A stretch of DNA of 32,267 nucleotides from positions 1 through 32,267 of the forward strand of contig CAZYXG010000026.1 of the NCBI GenBank assembly GCA_964650885.1, given 5' to 3'. How positions within the stretch are numbered: position 1 is the stretch's first letter; each line of letters begins with the position of its first letter. The translations under genes and the position numbers were made by a program. The notes under the pieces are model-generated. The model worked only from the letters and a program-made list of their open reading frames with translations, made no database searches and was not told the origin of the DNA. Of this stretch, positions 23,155-31,091 are shown piece by piece. This stretch comes from JAPLFM01 sp964650885 (GTDB lineage: Bacteria > Bacteroidota > Ignavibacteria > Kapaibacteriales > UBA2268).

Positions 23155-24972
23155 TCACCCTTTCACAAAGCTTTCTAGTTTAATAATTGCTTCGCTTGCT
23201 TTGGTGTAGATTCTTGGCATTGCATCAGCCATGTTAGTTGGGGAGAATCTTGCTAACTCGCTCTCGTCTATCACAGCAATTAGTTCCTCTTTGTCCAATT
23301 CCAAATAATTTATATTATCTAGTTTTGTGCGTACTTTTTCTTTGGTCAAATCGGAAACTGGTATTGTGAATTTATCGGATAAATAACCCCAAAGTGCTTT
23401 TGTTATTTCTTCATAAAATTCATCTTTCTGCTGTTTATCCAAATGTAGTTTAGCCATTTTCAATCTCTTGATTGCCACTTTCGATGCAGCTTTATTTTTC
23501 ATTCCAGCTATATTGCCCGATTCTTCTTCTTGCTTGCGTTTCCATATTATAATCGCAATAATAAATAATGCTGGTAGCAATAGCATAGCCCAGAATAGCC
23601 CACTACCGAAAAGTCTTTGGCTGAATCCATTTGAACCCAAATTAGTTTTAATGTCATTTATATCTCTATTTACCATTTGCGATTTAGATTTGCTAACCAC
23701 ACCCCCTTCATTTTTGCCTTGTTCCACAGTGATTTCATATTCGCCACCTTTCAATGTAATATAATCACGTTTTCTCAAATCGAAGTATGGCAGTTCAATT
23801 GCTGGAATAGTAAATTTCCCAGCATTGCGTGGAATAATTAAATATTCAATAGTGCGAGTGCCACTTATTCCTGCTTGGGTATAGCTAATATCATCTTTTA
23901 TTTTAGGGTCGTAGGATTCCAAATCAGATGGTAGATTTAATTTTGGTGGTTCAAAAAAGTTTAGATTACCATTCCCTTTCAAAGTTAATTTCAAAGTAAC
24001 TGGTTCATTAGTTTTGGTTTTACTCCTATCGAGTGTAGTTTCAAGTGTATATTGACCCAACAAATCTCTATATTCTGTTGGTTTTGGTGAGCGTGTTTCA
24101 CTCACATTAATTTGAACTTGTGGAGATTTTATAATTCTTGGAAAATCTTTGTAGCTATTATTACGAAAAAAATTATCGAAAAAATCATTGGAGCGACGTC
24201 CATTGCCCACTTCCAAGCGACAAACAGATTTAAATTCGAGTGCATCGGTTAATAGCTTGCCTGTTTGCTGCGGTATTAAAATAAATGAACGAATTTCCGC
24301 AGTAAGAAATCTCGCACCATTTACTATTTCTTCTTTCCATTGTACTGGGGTGCTATCACGCAAATCTTTAATCCAGAATCCATTGAACACTGGCACTTTG
24401 TCCAAATCCAACTTTGCTATTGACAGCTGTGGATTGCGATATAATTTATATCGAACTATAATTGGTTCACCAATATATGCAGAAGATTTATCTACATTTA
24501 CTTTCACAAATAAATTTTTATCAATTACTTTCTCAGCGTTCGATTGTAAGTTTTGTTCTGTTTTTTGTTCTTGATCTTTTTGAGCTTTCTGTGCAGTTGA
24601 CATTTCTGCAACAGTTATTTTAATCTGATTGGACTGTAATTGTTTTCCATTTGCATCAATTGTAGCAGCATTAATTATATAATTGCCTTTCTTTGCAGGT
24701 GCTTGAATTAAATAAGTGTAGCTTTGCGATTTAGAATAGCTACCATTTATTATTTGTACTGATTGCGATGTACTTGGACCTTGCAATACTTTGAAAGGAG
24801 CAAAATTCGGCGGATTGAATTTCCCACCATCGCCATTAACAGAAAATGATACTTGAAAGTTCTCACTTTCAATCACAGTAGTTTTGTTTGCATTTGCAGT
24901 AAATCTCAGCTCGGCTCTTAGTCCAAACGATACAAATAATAGAATTATTATAATTATACTAAATCTCTTCAT
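23155..24972 (-). CDS. batD: BatD oxygen-tolerance protein
   Basis: Bat (Bacteroides aerotolerance) proteins form an envelope complex linked with oxidative or periplasmic stress tolerance. This one has a signal peptide (MKRFSIIIIILLFVSFGLRA), several beta-sandwich segments (ESENFQVSFSVNG, PAKKGNYIINAATIDANGK, YIGEPIIVRYKLYRNP, ARFLTAEIRSFILIPQQTG, TNEPVTLKLTLKGNGNLNFF, GTRTIEYLIIPRNAGKFTIP), one membrane anchor at about residue 470 (LFWAMLLLPALFIIAIIIW) and a cytosolic basic tail. This is the standard BatD layout. The ORF extends to a TTG at 24999, adding MVSKVRLEK, but the ATG at 24970-24972 starts a proper signal peptide and lies 20 bases after the batC stop, so I use it. About 605 residues. 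Confidence 0.88.
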   Translation of the reverse strand: MKRFSIIIIILLFVSFGLRAELRFTANANKTTVIESENFQVSFSVNGDGGKFNPPNFAPFKVLQGPSTSQSVQIINGSYSKSQSYTYLIQAPAKKGNYIINAATIDANGKQLQSNQIKITVAEMSTAQKAQKDQEQKTEQNLQSNAEKVIDKNLFVKVNVDKSSAYIGEPIIVRYKLYRNPQLSIAKLDLDKVPVFNGFWIKDLRDSTPVQWKEEIVNGARFLTAEIRSFILIPQQTGKLLTDALEFKSVCRLEVGNGRRSNDFFDNFFRNNSYKDFPRIIKSPQVQINVSETRSPKPTEYRDLLGQYTLETTLDRSKTKTNEPVTLKLTLKGNGNLNFFEPPKLNLPSDLESYDPKIKDDISYTQAGISGTRTIEYLIIPRNAGKFTIPAIELPYFDLRKRDYITLKGGEYEITVEQGKNEGGVVSKSKSQMVNRDINDIKTNLGSNGFSQRLFGSGLFWAMLLLPALFIIAIIIWKRKQEEESGNIAGMKNKAASKVAIKRLKMAKLHLDKQQKDEFYEEITKALWGYLSDKFTIPVSDLTKEKVRTKLDNINYLELDKEELIAVIDESELARFSPTNMADAMPRIYTKASEAIIKLESFVKG

Positions 24973-24992
24973 TTTCTCTAATCTCACCTTGC

Positions 24993-25736
24993 TTACCAAT
25001 TTTTCTCTATTGTAATTTTCTCGCCTTTTTTCTGCTTCAATTTCTTTCTCAAATCCATTTCTTGATTGTTAAGAGTATTGAGTATTCTATTGGCTTCATC
25101 TTTATTTATTTTATTTTTTTGTTTAGGGCTTTCTCCCTCTTTTTCTTTGCCTTTGCCGTCTTTATTGTCGGCTTTGTCATTATTGGGCTGCTTGTTTTTG
25201 TCATCTTTTCCGTCTTTTCCATCTTTTTTATCTTTGTCTTTGCCGTCGCCTTTATCATCTTTCTTATCTTTGTCGCCGCCATCTTTTTGCTGCTGTTGCT
25301 TTTGCTGTTGCTCAGCCACCATTCTTCTGCGGGCATATTCTAAATTGTATTTAGTTTCTTGGTCGTTTGGGTTTGCTTTTAGTGAATTTTTAAAAGCAGC
25401 TATACTTTCTTCATATTTATTTTGCTTAAGCAAAGCATTCCCAAGATTATGATATGCTTTAGATTTAATATCATTATCTTTTGTGCTATTTGCAATTTCT
25501 AAAAATGAATTTGCAGCATCAGCTGGCTTGTTGTTTTTGTATAAAGCATCGCCCAAATTATATTTAGCTTTATCATCGTTGGGCTTTGCCTTTAGCGATT
25601 GCCTATAATTATTTTCAGCATCTTGAAATTTTTTGTTTTTATAATTATTATTCCCTTTATTGATGCTTTCTTTATAGTCATCGGCAAAGAGTTGAGTTGC
25701 CGTAATTATTAATAATATTAAAATAAAGTTTCTCAT
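24993..25736 (-). CDS. batC: BatC-type TPR protein
   Basis: 247 residues: signal peptide (MRNFILILLIITATQLFA), then three to four tetratricopeptide repeats (GNNNYKNKKFQDAENNYRQS, AKYNLGDALYKNNKPADAAN, AYHNLGNALLKQNKYEESIA, NPNDQETKYNLEYARRRM), then about 60 residues of Gln/Lys/Asp/Gly low complexity (QQQKQQQQKDGG, DKDKKDDKGDGK). A short conserved tail NKDEANRILNTLNNQEMD follows. Periplasmic scaffold that probably bridges Bat partners. The ATG overlaps the batB stop (ATGA, 25733-25736), a strong sign of translational coupling, and batD starts 20 bases after its stop. The length of the Lys/Asp/Gly stretch is likely to vary between strains by slippage. Confidence 0.88.
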   Translation of the reverse strand: MRNFILILLIITATQLFADDYKESINKGNNNYKNKKFQDAENNYRQSLKAKPNDDKAKYNLGDALYKNNKPADAANSFLEIANSTKDNDIKSKAYHNLGNALLKQNKYEESIAAFKNSLKANPNDQETKYNLEYARRRMVAEQQQKQQQQKDGGDKDKKDDKGDGKDKDKKDGKDGKDDKNKQPNNDKADNKDGKGKEKEGESPKQKNKINKDEANRILNTLNNQEMDLRKKLKQKKGEKITIEKNW

Positions 25737-26773
25737 TTTCTCCCACTTATGAATTTGCCAATTTTCACAAAAATATAGTTTTTCTTGCCCGAAAAGATAG
25801 ATTCAAGCAGTGCAAATCCGATTGCACCCAATAGAAAATATTGAAATTTATCATCGTAATCGCTAAATCTTTTTTCACCAAATGTTTTCTTTTCCATCTT
25901 TGCAATTTCTTTCACAAGCGAGTTCAAATCAGGGTCTGAATTACCAGAATAAATAAAACTTCCTTTTCCAGCATCCGATATTTCTTTAAGGGCATCGCCA
26001 TTCAGTTTGGTAATCACAGTAGAGCCATCGCCCTCTTTAATAAAGTCTGTTCCATTTGCAGTTTTAATAGGAATTGGTCCACCATTTATAGTTCCCATTC
26101 CAATAGAATGAATTATAACACCTTCTTCTGCAAGAGCTTTTGCAGCATCTACTGCATCGTCCTCGTGGTTTTCTCCGTCTGTTATTACTATTAGCACTCT
26201 ATTTACTTTTTCTTCTTTTTTGCTGAAAGATTTAGCTGAAAGTTCGATAGCTGCTCCAATAGCAGTTCCTTGAGTAGCTATAATATCTGTATCGACAGAA
26301 TTTAATATTAATTTTGCAGCTGAGTAATCTGTAGTAAGAGGCAATTGTGAGAATGCTTGACCAGCAAAAACAATTAATCCAAACTTATCATTTGTAAGTT
26401 TATCCAAAAGTCGATTCACTAAGAATTTTGCTCTTTCCAATCTATTTGGTTTTATGTCATCGGAAAGCATTGAATTGGATACATCCAATGCAACAATAAC
26501 TTCCACACCCTCTTTTTTCACTTCTTCAAGTTTAGTTCCCATTTGAGGTCTAGATATTGCCATTATAACACAAGTAAGCGACAGCATTATAAATGTGAAT
26601 TTCAAGTATGGTTTGTATTTGCTGCCCTCTGGCTGCAATTTTTCTAGCATATTGCTAGTAGCAAACTTCTTCAAACCTCTTGCTCTAAAAAATCGGAATA
26701 CTGCAAAAAGTACAAAAAAGACTGGTATCAGCCCTAAGAGATAAAGATAATCACTATTTTCAAATCTAAACAT
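25733..26773 (-). CDS. batB: BatB-type VWA-domain membrane protein
   Basis: 346 residues. Two N-terminal membrane segments (YLYLLGLIPVFFVLFAVFRF at about 10-29 and FTFIMLSLTCVIMAIS at 59-74), a von Willebrand factor A domain and a C-terminal membrane segment (FQYFLLGAIGFALLES). The metal-ion-dependent adhesion site is complete: DVSNS at 97-101, a Thr in TQGTAIGAAIEL and Asp in VLIVITDGENHEDDA. DVSNSMLSDDIKPNRLERAK is closer to BatB than BatA, and PNRLERAK with GTINGGPIPI also argues for BatB. It starts 59 bases after the anmK stop and overlaps batC by 4 bases. Normal bat clusters also carry moxR, a DUF58 protein and batA; none is present here. Confidence 0.88.
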   Translation of the reverse strand: MFRFENSDYLYLLGLIPVFFVLFAVFRFFRARGLKKFATSNMLEKLQPEGSKYKPYLKFTFIMLSLTCVIMAISRPQMGTKLEEVKKEGVEVIVALDVSNSMLSDDIKPNRLERAKFLVNRLLDKLTNDKFGLIVFAGQAFSQLPLTTDYSAAKLILNSVDTDIIATQGTAIGAAIELSAKSFSKKEEKVNRVLIVITDGENHEDDAVDAAKALAEEGVIIHSIGMGTINGGPIPIKTANGTDFIKEGDGSTVITKLNGDALKEISDAGKGSFIYSGNSDPDLNSLVKEIAKMEKKTFGEKRFSDYDDKFQYFLLGAIGFALLESIFSGKKNYIFVKIGKFISGRK

Positions 26774-26832
26774 TTCTTTTCAAATTTATATTAATAAACA
26801 TAATTTTAACGAAAAAAGAGAAATTTATTGTA

Positions 26833-27990
26833 CTAAAATGCAATACTGCCGAGTATTGTTTCCTTGCAAGCACCAGTAACACTTGGCAAATTGCTTTGCA
26901 AACCGCATAAAGTTCTATAACCTAGATACGCAAAGCAAATCGCTTCTTTGCCATCTATATCGCAATTGAAATCTGCACTTGTTTTGATTTTAAAATTACT
27001 CATATAGTTGCCTAAAAGTTTCATTAAAAATAAATTTCTTACTCCGCCACCCGCAGCAATTAGCACATTGGCATCTTTTGTGAATAGCTTTATATTCTCT
27101 GCTATCGAATAAGCAGTGAAATGAACTAATGTACAAATCAAATCTACATTAGGAATTTCCAAGTTGAATTTCTGCAAGTAATCCCAATTATACCTTTCTC
27201 TGCCAGTTGATTTTGGTGGCTCTTTGCTTATGAACGTATCACGTATCAAGTCTGCAAATAGCTTTTCGTTCTTTTGCCCAGCGGCAGCAATTGCTCCATC
27301 TGCATCATATTGTTTGCCGTATAACTTTTGCATTGCAAGGTCTATCAATATGTTCCCAGGGCCAGTATCCCAAGCAGTAATTTGTTCCCCCGATACATAA
27401 GTGATATTTGCCATTCCACCAATATTAAGTGCAATAAAGCTTTTATAATGTTCTCGAAAAAAGTAATAATCAAAAATAGGTACAAGTGGAGCACCTTCGC
27501 CACCCAAAGCAATATCTCCAACTCTAAAATCATATATCACTGGTAAGTCAATTAGTTTTGCCAAAGTTCCACCAGAAAGCAATTGCAAACTTGATGCAAT
27601 TTGGTAATCGCCAAAAGTAGATTTCTTTGGCTCGTGCCAAATTGTTTGTCCATGGCAACTTATAGCAGAAATTTGTTCCTTATTTATATTATGTTTTTTG
27701 AAGAAACTTTCCAAAGCATCGGCATACATTTGAGCCAATGCAAAGCCCATTTGTGAAAAATCTTTTGCGGAAACATTACCAGCCATCATTTCCTTGGCTT
27801 TCAAACGAAGTGAAGCATTGTACTCAAATGAGTCACAAATTGTGCTATGAATAGCAATTTGTCCATTGCTAAAGCTAAACTCCACAAAAGCCAAGTCAAT
27901 TCCATCGAGAGAAGTGCCCGTCATCATACCAATTAAGCTATGCCGACCAAATCTAAAAATTTCTGTATTTATTGGGTTCTTATTTTTCAT
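26833..27990 (-). CDS. anmK: Anhydro-N-acetylmuramic acid kinase
   Basis: Cytosolic kinase that opens 1,6-anhydro-MurNAc and phosphorylates it to MurNAc-6-phosphate during peptidoglycan recycling. 385 residues: IGMMTGTSLDGIDLAFVEF at about 20-38 (ATP/phosphate motif), ISCHGQTIWHEP at about 110, VIYDFRVGDIALGGEGAPLV with the catalytic Asp, and FIALNIGGMANITYV, WDTGPGNILID, AAGGGVRNLFLM. All standard blocks are intact. It lies first in the minus-strand run anmK-batB-batC-batD-phosphatase, with a 59-base gap to batB, so it may share or precede that operon. The ATP-dependent ring opening fits an organism with a thin Gram-negative wall. Divergent from DUF1684 over 164 bases. Confidence 0.93.
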   Translation of the reverse strand: MKNKNPINTEIFRFGRHSLIGMMTGTSLDGIDLAFVEFSFSNGQIAIHSTICDSFEYNASLRLKAKEMMAGNVSAKDFSQMGFALAQMYADALESFFKKHNINKEQISAISCHGQTIWHEPKKSTFGDYQIASSLQLLSGGTLAKLIDLPVIYDFRVGDIALGGEGAPLVPIFDYYFFREHYKSFIALNIGGMANITYVSGEQITAWDTGPGNILIDLAMQKLYGKQYDADGAIAAAGQKNEKLFADLIRDTFISKEPPKSTGRERYNWDYLQKFNLEIPNVDLICTLVHFTAYSIAENIKLFTKDANVLIAAGGGVRNLFLMKLLGNYMSNFKIKTSADFNCDIDGKEAICFAYLGYRTLCGLQSNLPSVTGACKETILGSIAF

Positions 27991-28154
27991 ACTGACTACA
28001 AAATTAATAAAAATTAAAGATAGTATTCTAGTAAGTTATACTAATCAAATTTTCAACAATAAACGACTTAAATTAAAACCTTCCATTTTTTTCAAATCTT
28101 CTATCTAAAATGTAGTATGTTTGTAATAACACTGAATTTCAATGGTTTACAATT

Positions 28155-29045
28155 ATGGCAAAGTTCTCAAAAATAGCACTAACATTCTCACTTCTTTTCT
28201 GCATTTCTGCTTTCAGTTTCGCTGATGACAGCTACAAAAACGATATTGAATCTTGGCATAGCAAACGTATAGATCGCCTTAAAGCTGAATCAGGTTGGCT
28301 CAATTTAGTAGGACTTTACTGGCTTTCCGATGGAGGTAATAGTTTTGGTTCGGGTGCTAAAAATAAAATTGTATTTCCCGAAGCTACTATTGCTGAATCA
28401 GCTGGTGTATTTAACTTGACTGATTCTATTGTAAAAATGACTGTCAATGATGGAGTTGAAATTAGTGTAGATGGCGAAGTAACAACTGAATCAATACTTT
28501 TATCCCCTGAAACAGATCAAGCACCTTTAGCAAGTTCCCAAAACCTACGTTGGACAATTATAAAACGTGAGGAAAAGTTTGGTGTTCGCCTCCGAAATTT
28601 GAAAAGCCAAAAATTAGCTGAGTTCAAAGGTATAGAAAGATATAAAGTTGATGAAAAATGGAAAGTAGAAGCTATTTTAATTACTGATACTAACCAAAAA
28701 ACAATTCCTATCACGAACGTTTTAGGTCAGACTAATCAAACTCCTATAGCAGGAAAATTAATCTTCACATTAAATGGAACTGAATATTCTCTCGATGCAC
28801 TGGACGAAGGAAGTGATTTATTCATATTATTTGCAGACCCAACAAATGAAGATGATACCTACGCTAGTGGGAGATTCCTTTATGCCAAACACCCTGAGGA
28901 AGGACAAAACAAAATTATTTTAGATTTCAATAAATCGTACAATCCACCTTGTGCATTTACTGATTTTGCAACTTGCCCATTGCCACCAAAACAAAACATT
29001 TTGTCAATTCCTATTAAAGCAGGCGAAAAACGATACGAACATTAA
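28155..29045 (+). CDS. DUF1684 exported protein
   Basis: 296 residues. A signal peptide (AKFSKIALTFSLLFCISAFS, cleavage near FADD) is followed by the DUF1684 blocks: IESWHSKRIDRLKAESGWLN, LVGLYWLSDGGNSFGSG, NKIVFPEA, EKFGVRLRNLKSQKLAEFKG and at the end GRFLYAKHP, IILDFNKSYNPPCAFTDFAT and CPLPPKQNILSIPIKAGEK. The function of DUF1684 is unknown to me; no catalytic residues stand out. The two cysteines of PPCAFTDFATCP could bridge in the periplasm. A TATGTTTG at 28116-28123 resembles the Bacteroidota -7 element, 31 bases before the ATG, without a convincing -33. Its stop shares the TTAA at 29042-29045 with the convergent PAP2 gene. Confidence 0.88.
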   Translation: MAKFSKIALTFSLLFCISAFSFADDSYKNDIESWHSKRIDRLKAESGWLNLVGLYWLSDGGNSFGSGAKNKIVFPEATIAESAGVFNLTDSIVKMTVNDGVEISVDGEVTTESILLSPETDQAPLASSQNLRWTIIKREEKFGVRLRNLKSQKLAEFKGIERYKVDEKWKVEAILITDTNQKTIPITNVLGQTNQTPIAGKLIFTLNGTEYSLDALDEGSDLFILFADPTNEDDTYASGRFLYAKHPEEGQNKIILDFNKSYNPPCAFTDFATCPLPPKQNILSIPIKAGEKRYEH

Positions 29046-29677
29046 TTTGGTTCTGATTTGAGTTTAGTATTAAGATACCAAGTTCCAAAATGTAGAATGG
29101 CAATTGTTAGAACTATTCCTAGAAAAGATCCTACTGCTACATCTTCAAAGAAATGTTGGTTCAGATATACTCTTGATATTCCAACTAATGTTGCTAATAG
29201 TAAAAGTACAATTTGCAACCAAGCTTTACCTCTGGAATAGTAGTTACTGAAAAATAGTGCTACTGCAAATGCTGTTACTGTGTGTCCTGAAGGCATTGAT
29301 CCAAACAGATGAACATCTACCCCTGGCACAAATTGCATATAAGCTTTTGATTGAAAATATAGTTTAGGTCTTGGACTATCGAATATCTTTTTTAATATAT
29401 TTGCCATTATACCAGTAAAACCATAGACTGTTAGCAGTTCCAATGGTTTTTTGTAATGCCTTTCGATTGCAAACAAAAGCAAAATCAGAACACCAACAAA
29501 CAAACCATCGCCCAAATAAGTTGTATATTTGAAAAATACATCTGCCAAAGGATTGTGCCAATAATTCAATAGCTGCAAACTAGATCCCTTTGGGTAGAGC
29601 AAGAAGTTAAAAAGCATTGGCATTAATAAACAAAAGTACCCTATTAGGAATACTCTATTTTCTTTTATAATTTTCAT
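29042..29677 (-). CDS. PAP2-family membrane phosphatase
   Basis: 211-residue integral membrane acid phosphatase of the PAP2 superfamily. The three signature motifs are present: K-x6-RP in KKIFDSPRP, PSGH in GSMPSGHTVTAF, and SR-x5-H-x3-D in SRVYLNQHFFEDV. Six hydrophobic segments are visible (FLIGYFCLLMPMLFNFLLYP, LFVGVLILLLFAIER, LLTVYGFTGIMANIL, TAFAVALFFSNYY, WLQIVLLLLATLVGIS, VGSFLGIVLTIAILHFG). Family members dephosphorylate undecaprenyl-, phosphatidyl- or lipid-A-type phosphates at the periplasmic face; which lipid is used here is unknown. Convergent with DUF1684, sharing the last four bases. Confidence 0.92.
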   Translation of the reverse strand: MKIIKENRVFLIGYFCLLMPMLFNFLLYPKGSSLQLLNYWHNPLADVFFKYTTYLGDGLFVGVLILLLFAIERHYKKPLELLTVYGFTGIMANILKKIFDSPRPKLYFQSKAYMQFVPGVDVHLFGSMPSGHTVTAFAVALFFSNYYSRGKAWLQIVLLLLATLVGISRVYLNQHFFEDVAVGSFLGIVLTIAILHFGTWYLNTKLKSEPN

Positions 29678-30131
29678 TTAACTCTGCATTCATTTTTAAT
29701 TGAGAACAAAATTACTAACCAAATATGATTTTGACAATAAATATTTAAAAATACTGTGGAAAACTTTTCCCGAATATGTAGCTTTTTTTTGATGTGTCAA
29801 ATATATTTTTTAAGTTGTAATTAAGAACTTAAGCTTTCAGAAAATAGATTAAAATTACTGATTAGCAACATCTATTTTATTTATATACTAATTTGATACA
29901 TATTAAGGAGGGAGTAGCTATGTGAAGACTTTAAAAAAGAACTGAGCCAATTAATTGCGAAACTATTGACTCAGTCGAGTATGGCAGTGACCATCCTTTG
30001 CGAAGTTTTCGTTTCTACCTTATACAAAAATACGAATATTTCTTGAATTTATAGACGAATAAGACATAGCAATATTCAAAAAGTTATTTAAGCAATAGAA
30101 ACCCAAACTGAATTTTAGTTAAAAGCTCACT
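29678..30131 (+). other. 454-base interval with decayed leader of the T9SS pseudogene
   Basis: No intact gene. TATTAAGGAG (29901-29910) is followed by an ATG at 29920 that runs into TGA at once; one base further, GTGAAGACTTTAAAAAAGAAC (VKTLKKN) looks like the charged start of a signal peptide. This is probably the old start region of the broken T9SS gene at 30132. The remaining part shows short open stretches without recognisable protein, no RNA structure I can support and no repeats. Confidence 0.4.
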
Positions 30132-31045
30132 GTGAGCAATGTAATTTTTGAGAATTATTGTGGAATTTCGGGAAATGGTGATATTTATACTGCAGCATGG
30201 GGGGAAAAAGAAATTGCAATATTTAGTTTAACAAATAGACAAATTAAATTTACAAAAAATGGTATTCCTGATAACTTCTATATGAATAGTAACATTGAGA
30301 ATAGTAAATACAAAATTAAAGATGAATTATTGTGTTATTCATTTGGGTTGAGAAATATAATATTATCTATTGATAATGGATTAAAATGGGAGGTAAAAAA
30401 CATGTATGGAGGCAATAATACTCAATCAAGCATATACTTGTATGAACAAATAATAAATAGAGTGCAGAAAATTTACTTTAAAAATAGAAGCATACCATAT
30501 CTTCAAGTAATTTATTTGAGTGGGAAGTTTTATTTGACAGGTGAAAATATATTTTTAGAAAATTCTGTAGAGGGAGATTTGTTTAAATGGAAACAAGTTG
30601 ATTGGATTGCACCGAATCCATCATTTAGGAACATTATCTTTAAAAATAATACTGCTTTAGGCTTCATAGTGATAGTTTACGAAAAGAGTCAATATATAAA
30701 ATAAGGATAAGAAAAGATTTAGTTAATTCAGTTAATAATCAAACTAATGAGCAAAAAACATATTTGTTTACATATCCATCATACCAGCAGCCTGCAATTT
30801 CCGAAGCAAGATGTGATGTTTATTGGGAAATTGCAATTCCGTTTACAGATTCTGAAATTAGTGCATTTGATTTATTTGGAAATAAAGTAGATGAACTCGG
30901 AAAAGGTATTTCCATCATACCCAAAAGTAACTTTAGTGGTACTTTAAAATGGGATTTACAAGACATTGCAACTGGAATATATTTTATAAATATTATTTAC
31001 AACAAAACATCTCAAAAAGTTATACCAATCTTAGTCTCCAAATAG
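30132..31045 (+). pseudogene. Frameshifted remnant of a T9SS-secreted protein
   Basis: The first ORF (30132-30704, GTG start, no signal peptide) reads VIFENYCGISGNGDIYTAAW, IAIFSLTNRQIKFTKNGIPD, ILSIDNGLKWEVKNMYGGNN: strand-rich, like the Asp/Gly-box propellers of Bacteroidota secreted proteins. It ends at a TAA near 30704. The other frame continues from about 30680 as KESIYKIRIRKDLVNSVNNQ, then TYLFTYPSYQQPAI, FTDSEISAFDLFGNKVDELG and GIYFINIIYNKTSQKVIPIL (to 31045), a type A T9SS sorting domain (DLFGNKV..., TGIYFI, K-rich end). Joining the frames gives one protein, so a single indel lies between about 30650 and 30690. Its signal peptide and start are also missing. Not functional as it stands. 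Confidence 0.7.
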
Positions 31046-31055
31046 ACACAAGAAT

Positions 31056-31079
31056 AGAGACGCAAAACTATGCGTCTCT
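31056..31079. repeat. AGAGACG palindrome, member 2 (probable terminator)
   Basis: AGAGACGCA (31056-31064), loop AAACTA, TGCGTCTCT (31071-31079), then GTTTTTAT. It sits between the converging T9SS remnant and rpoN and probably terminates at least the plus strand. Same outer bases as 19813-19836, with a different but still paired inner part. Confidence 0.75.
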
Positions 31080-31091
31080 GTTTTTATTTAT

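Noticed and set aside
24973..24999. TTG at 24999 as the batD start
   Set aside because: It would put nine charged residues before the signal peptide; the ATG at 24972 gives a normal exported N-terminus.
25062..25452. Phe/Leu/Ser-rich plus-strand frames opposite batC
   Set aside because: They are antisense of the Lys/Asp/Gly repeat of BatC; low-complexity codons produce open frames in several readings.
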